From positions 1 through 40,820 of the forward strand of contig CAZOVB010000040.1 in the NCBI GenBank assembly GCA_964583095.1: DNA of 40,820 nt, given 5' to 3'. Within the stretch, counting starts at the first letter, position 1. The number at the start of each line of letters is the position of its first letter. Origin of the DNA: CAZOVB01 sp964583095. Lineage in GTDB: Bacteria > Planctomycetota > Phycisphaerae > SM23-33. The notes under the pieces were generated by a model. It was not told the DNA's origin. It saw only the letters and a program-made list of their open reading frames with translations, and searched no databases. The position numbers and the translations under genes are program-made. Below, piece after piece: positions 39,546-40,820 of the stretch.

Positions 39546-40817
39546 TCAGACCACCTTGAGAATGTGATAGCTCTTCTTGCCCTTGCGCAGAATGATGAAC
39601 GACTCGCTGGCCAGGTGCGAGCGGTCCAGACTCTGAGCAGAGTCCTCTACGCGGACATTGTTGATGTAGACCCCCCCGGACTTGAGTAGGCGGTTGGCCT
39701 CGCCCTTGCTCTTGCACAGACCCGTCCGGGCCAGAACGCCAGAGAGCTCCAGGCCTTGTTCCAGCTCGGCCGCCGGGATCTCGCTGGAAGGCACGTCGGA
39801 GAAGACGGCCGCAAGCGTGCGGTCGGTCATGTCCTTGATCTCCGAGCCGTAGACCACCGTGGCCGCGTGGGCCATCTCGTCGGCAACGTCCTGACCATGC
39901 ACCAGGGCAGTTACCGCCCGGGCCAGGGCTTTGTGGGCGGCGCGTTTTTCCGGCTCGGCCTGGAGGGATTGGGCCAAGGCGTCGATCTCTTCCATTTCCA
40001 TGAAGGTGTAGATCTTGAGCAGGCGGATCACGTCGCGGTCATCCTGGCGGATGAAGTACTGGTAGAAGTCCCACGGGCTGGTCTTCTCGGCCGAGAGCCA
40101 GACGGCGTTGCCGGCCGACTTGCCGAACTTCTCCCCCGCAGCCGTCGTGACCAGCGGACAGGTAAGCCCGTAGACGCTCTTGCCGTGCTTCTTGCGTACC
40201 AGGTCGCATCCGGCGGTGATATTGCCCCACTGGTCGCTTCCGCCGACCTGGAGGGTGCACTGGAAGTTTTCGTAGAGGTGCAGGAAGTCGTAGGCCTGCA
40301 TGGTCATGTAGCTGAACTCGGTGAAGCTGATGCCCGAGTCGGCCCCGATGCGCTGCTTGACGGACTCCTTGGCGAGCATGTAGTTGATCGTGAAGAACTT
40401 GCCCACGTCGCGCAGCCAGTCGATAAAGCCCATCCGGCCGATCCAGTCGTAGTTGTTGAGCAGTTGGGCGGGGTTGTCTCCCTGGAAATCCAGGTACCGG
40501 GCGAGCTGCTCACGCAGGGCCTCTGCGTTGGCCTGGACCTGCTGGGGGGTCAGGAGGTTTCTCTCCTCGCTCTTGCCGGATGGATCGCCGACCATCCCGG
40601 TAGCCCCGCCGACCATGGGCAGGACGCGATGCCCCGCCCGCTGAAGATGGGCAAGCATCATCACCGGCAGCAGGTGCCCAAGGTGCAGGCTGTCGGCCGT
40701 CGGGTCAAAACCGGCATAGACGGTGACCTGCCGGGTCTGGAGGATCTCGTCGAGTTTCTCGTCGGTGACCTGATGTACGAACCCGCGCGCAGCGAGCGTT
40801 TCCAGAATCGAAGGCAT
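39546..40817 (-). CDS. tyrS: Tyrosyl-tRNA synthetase
   Basis: A 423-aa class I aminoacyl-tRNA synthetase that charges tRNA-Tyr. The HIGH-type motif is HLGH at residues 45-48 and the KMSKS-type motif is KFGKS at 230-234, a variant common in bacterial TyrS. The tyrosine-binding block TLQVGGSDQWGNI lies between them. The C-terminal ~65 residues form an S4 RNA-binding domain (NRLLKSGGVYINNVRVED). The protein is complete: it starts at ATG 40817, three bases inside the right edge, so its ribosome site and promoter lie outside the window. It is followed by rmuC. Confidence 0.96.
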   Translation of the reverse strand: MPSILETLAARGFVHQVTDEKLDEILQTRQVTVYAGFDPTADSLHLGHLLPVMMLAHLQRAGHRVLPMVGGATGMVGDPSGKSEERNLLTPQQVQANAEALREQLARYLDFQGDNPAQLLNNYDWIGRMGFIDWLRDVGKFFTINYMLAKESVKQRIGADSGISFTEFSYMTMQAYDFLHLYENFQCTLQVGGSDQWGNITAGCDLVRKKHGKSVYGLTCPLVTTAAGEKFGKSAGNAVWLSAEKTSPWDFYQYFIRQDDRDVIRLLKIYTFMEMEEIDALAQSLQAEPEKRAAHKALARAVTALVHGQDVADEMAHAATVVYGSEIKDMTDRTLAAVFSDVPSSEIPAAELEQGLELSGVLARTGLCKSKGEANRLLKSGGVYINNVRVEDSAQSLDRSHLASESFIILRKGKKSYHILKVV

Positions 40818-40820
40818 CGT

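Overview
This is a GC-rich, densely coded bacterial chromosome segment. It most likely comes from a planctomycete (Planctomycetota, possibly a Phycisphaerae-like lineage). That placement is an inference. It rests on a protein with a C-terminal PEP-CTERM sorting signal, two tandem DUF1571 proteins, a DUF4416 protein, a C-S-P-A-R sulfatase, a PSP1/RicT protein without other Ric partners nearby, and several large membrane proteins with zinc-ribbon or PH-like features. I see no rRNA, tRNA, CRISPR array, insertion sequence or phage gene. Thirty-three protein genes are supported, mostly in short operons on both strands that often meet head to head or tail to tail.

Layout. (1) 0.1-3.1 kb, plus: a degenerate receiver protein overlapping a pseudo-receiver/GAF-like/GGDEF diguanylate cyclase, then a lipoprotein with its own promoter. 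(2) 6.6-3.1 kb, minus: a probable four-gene run of zinc-ribbon membrane protein, cytoplasmic-looking sulfatase, and the FetA/FetB-type ABC transporter. (3) 6.9-7.7 kb, plus: a PEP-CTERM protein ending in a terminator. (4) 9.5-7.8 kb, minus: a C-terminally shortened beta-propeller protein followed by a regulator that joins an IclR-type winged helix to a LacI-like sensor domain. (5) 9.8-14.2 kb, plus: three genes overlapping by 4 bp each: DUF4416, a WecA/TagO-type sugar-phosphate transferase, and an O-antigen ligase/polymerase with C-terminal repeats. This is a polysaccharide-assembly unit. (6) 14.2-19.2 kb, plus: serS, aroF and comEC.

(7) 20.8-19.2 kb, minus: a rhomboid protease with large extra domains; divergent from it is an unusually compact uvrC (20.9-22.3 kb). 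(8) 24.9-22.3 kb, minus: two tandem, diverged paralogous membrane proteins of unknown function. (9) 25.2-26.6 kb, plus: ricT/PSP1 with a potentially structured leader and a long basic tail. (10) 27.7-26.6 kb, minus: a zinc-ribbon protein of unknown function; 28.0-28.7 kb, plus: an unrecognised 224-aa protein with a good promoter. (11) 31.4-28.7 kb, minus: two DUF1571 proteins and a MenA-like UbiA prenyltransferase. (12) 31.9-38.4 kb: an NAD-dependent epimerase with a strong terminator, an HTH-receiver regulator (minus), a short-chain dehydrogenase with a near-consensus promoter, a ZIP metal transporter, a CBS-pair protein (minus) and a GH3 glycosidase. (13) 40.8-38.4 kb, minus: tyrS and rmuC.

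Most genes are housekeeping or envelope functions. The parts that are hardest to explain from known families are the tandem paralogue pair at 22.3-24.9 kb, the IclR/LacI hybrid regulator, the compact uvrC, the ricT leader, the ComEC metal-motif change and the unassigned protein at 28.0 kb. I do not see a clear new multi-gene defence or mobile system here.
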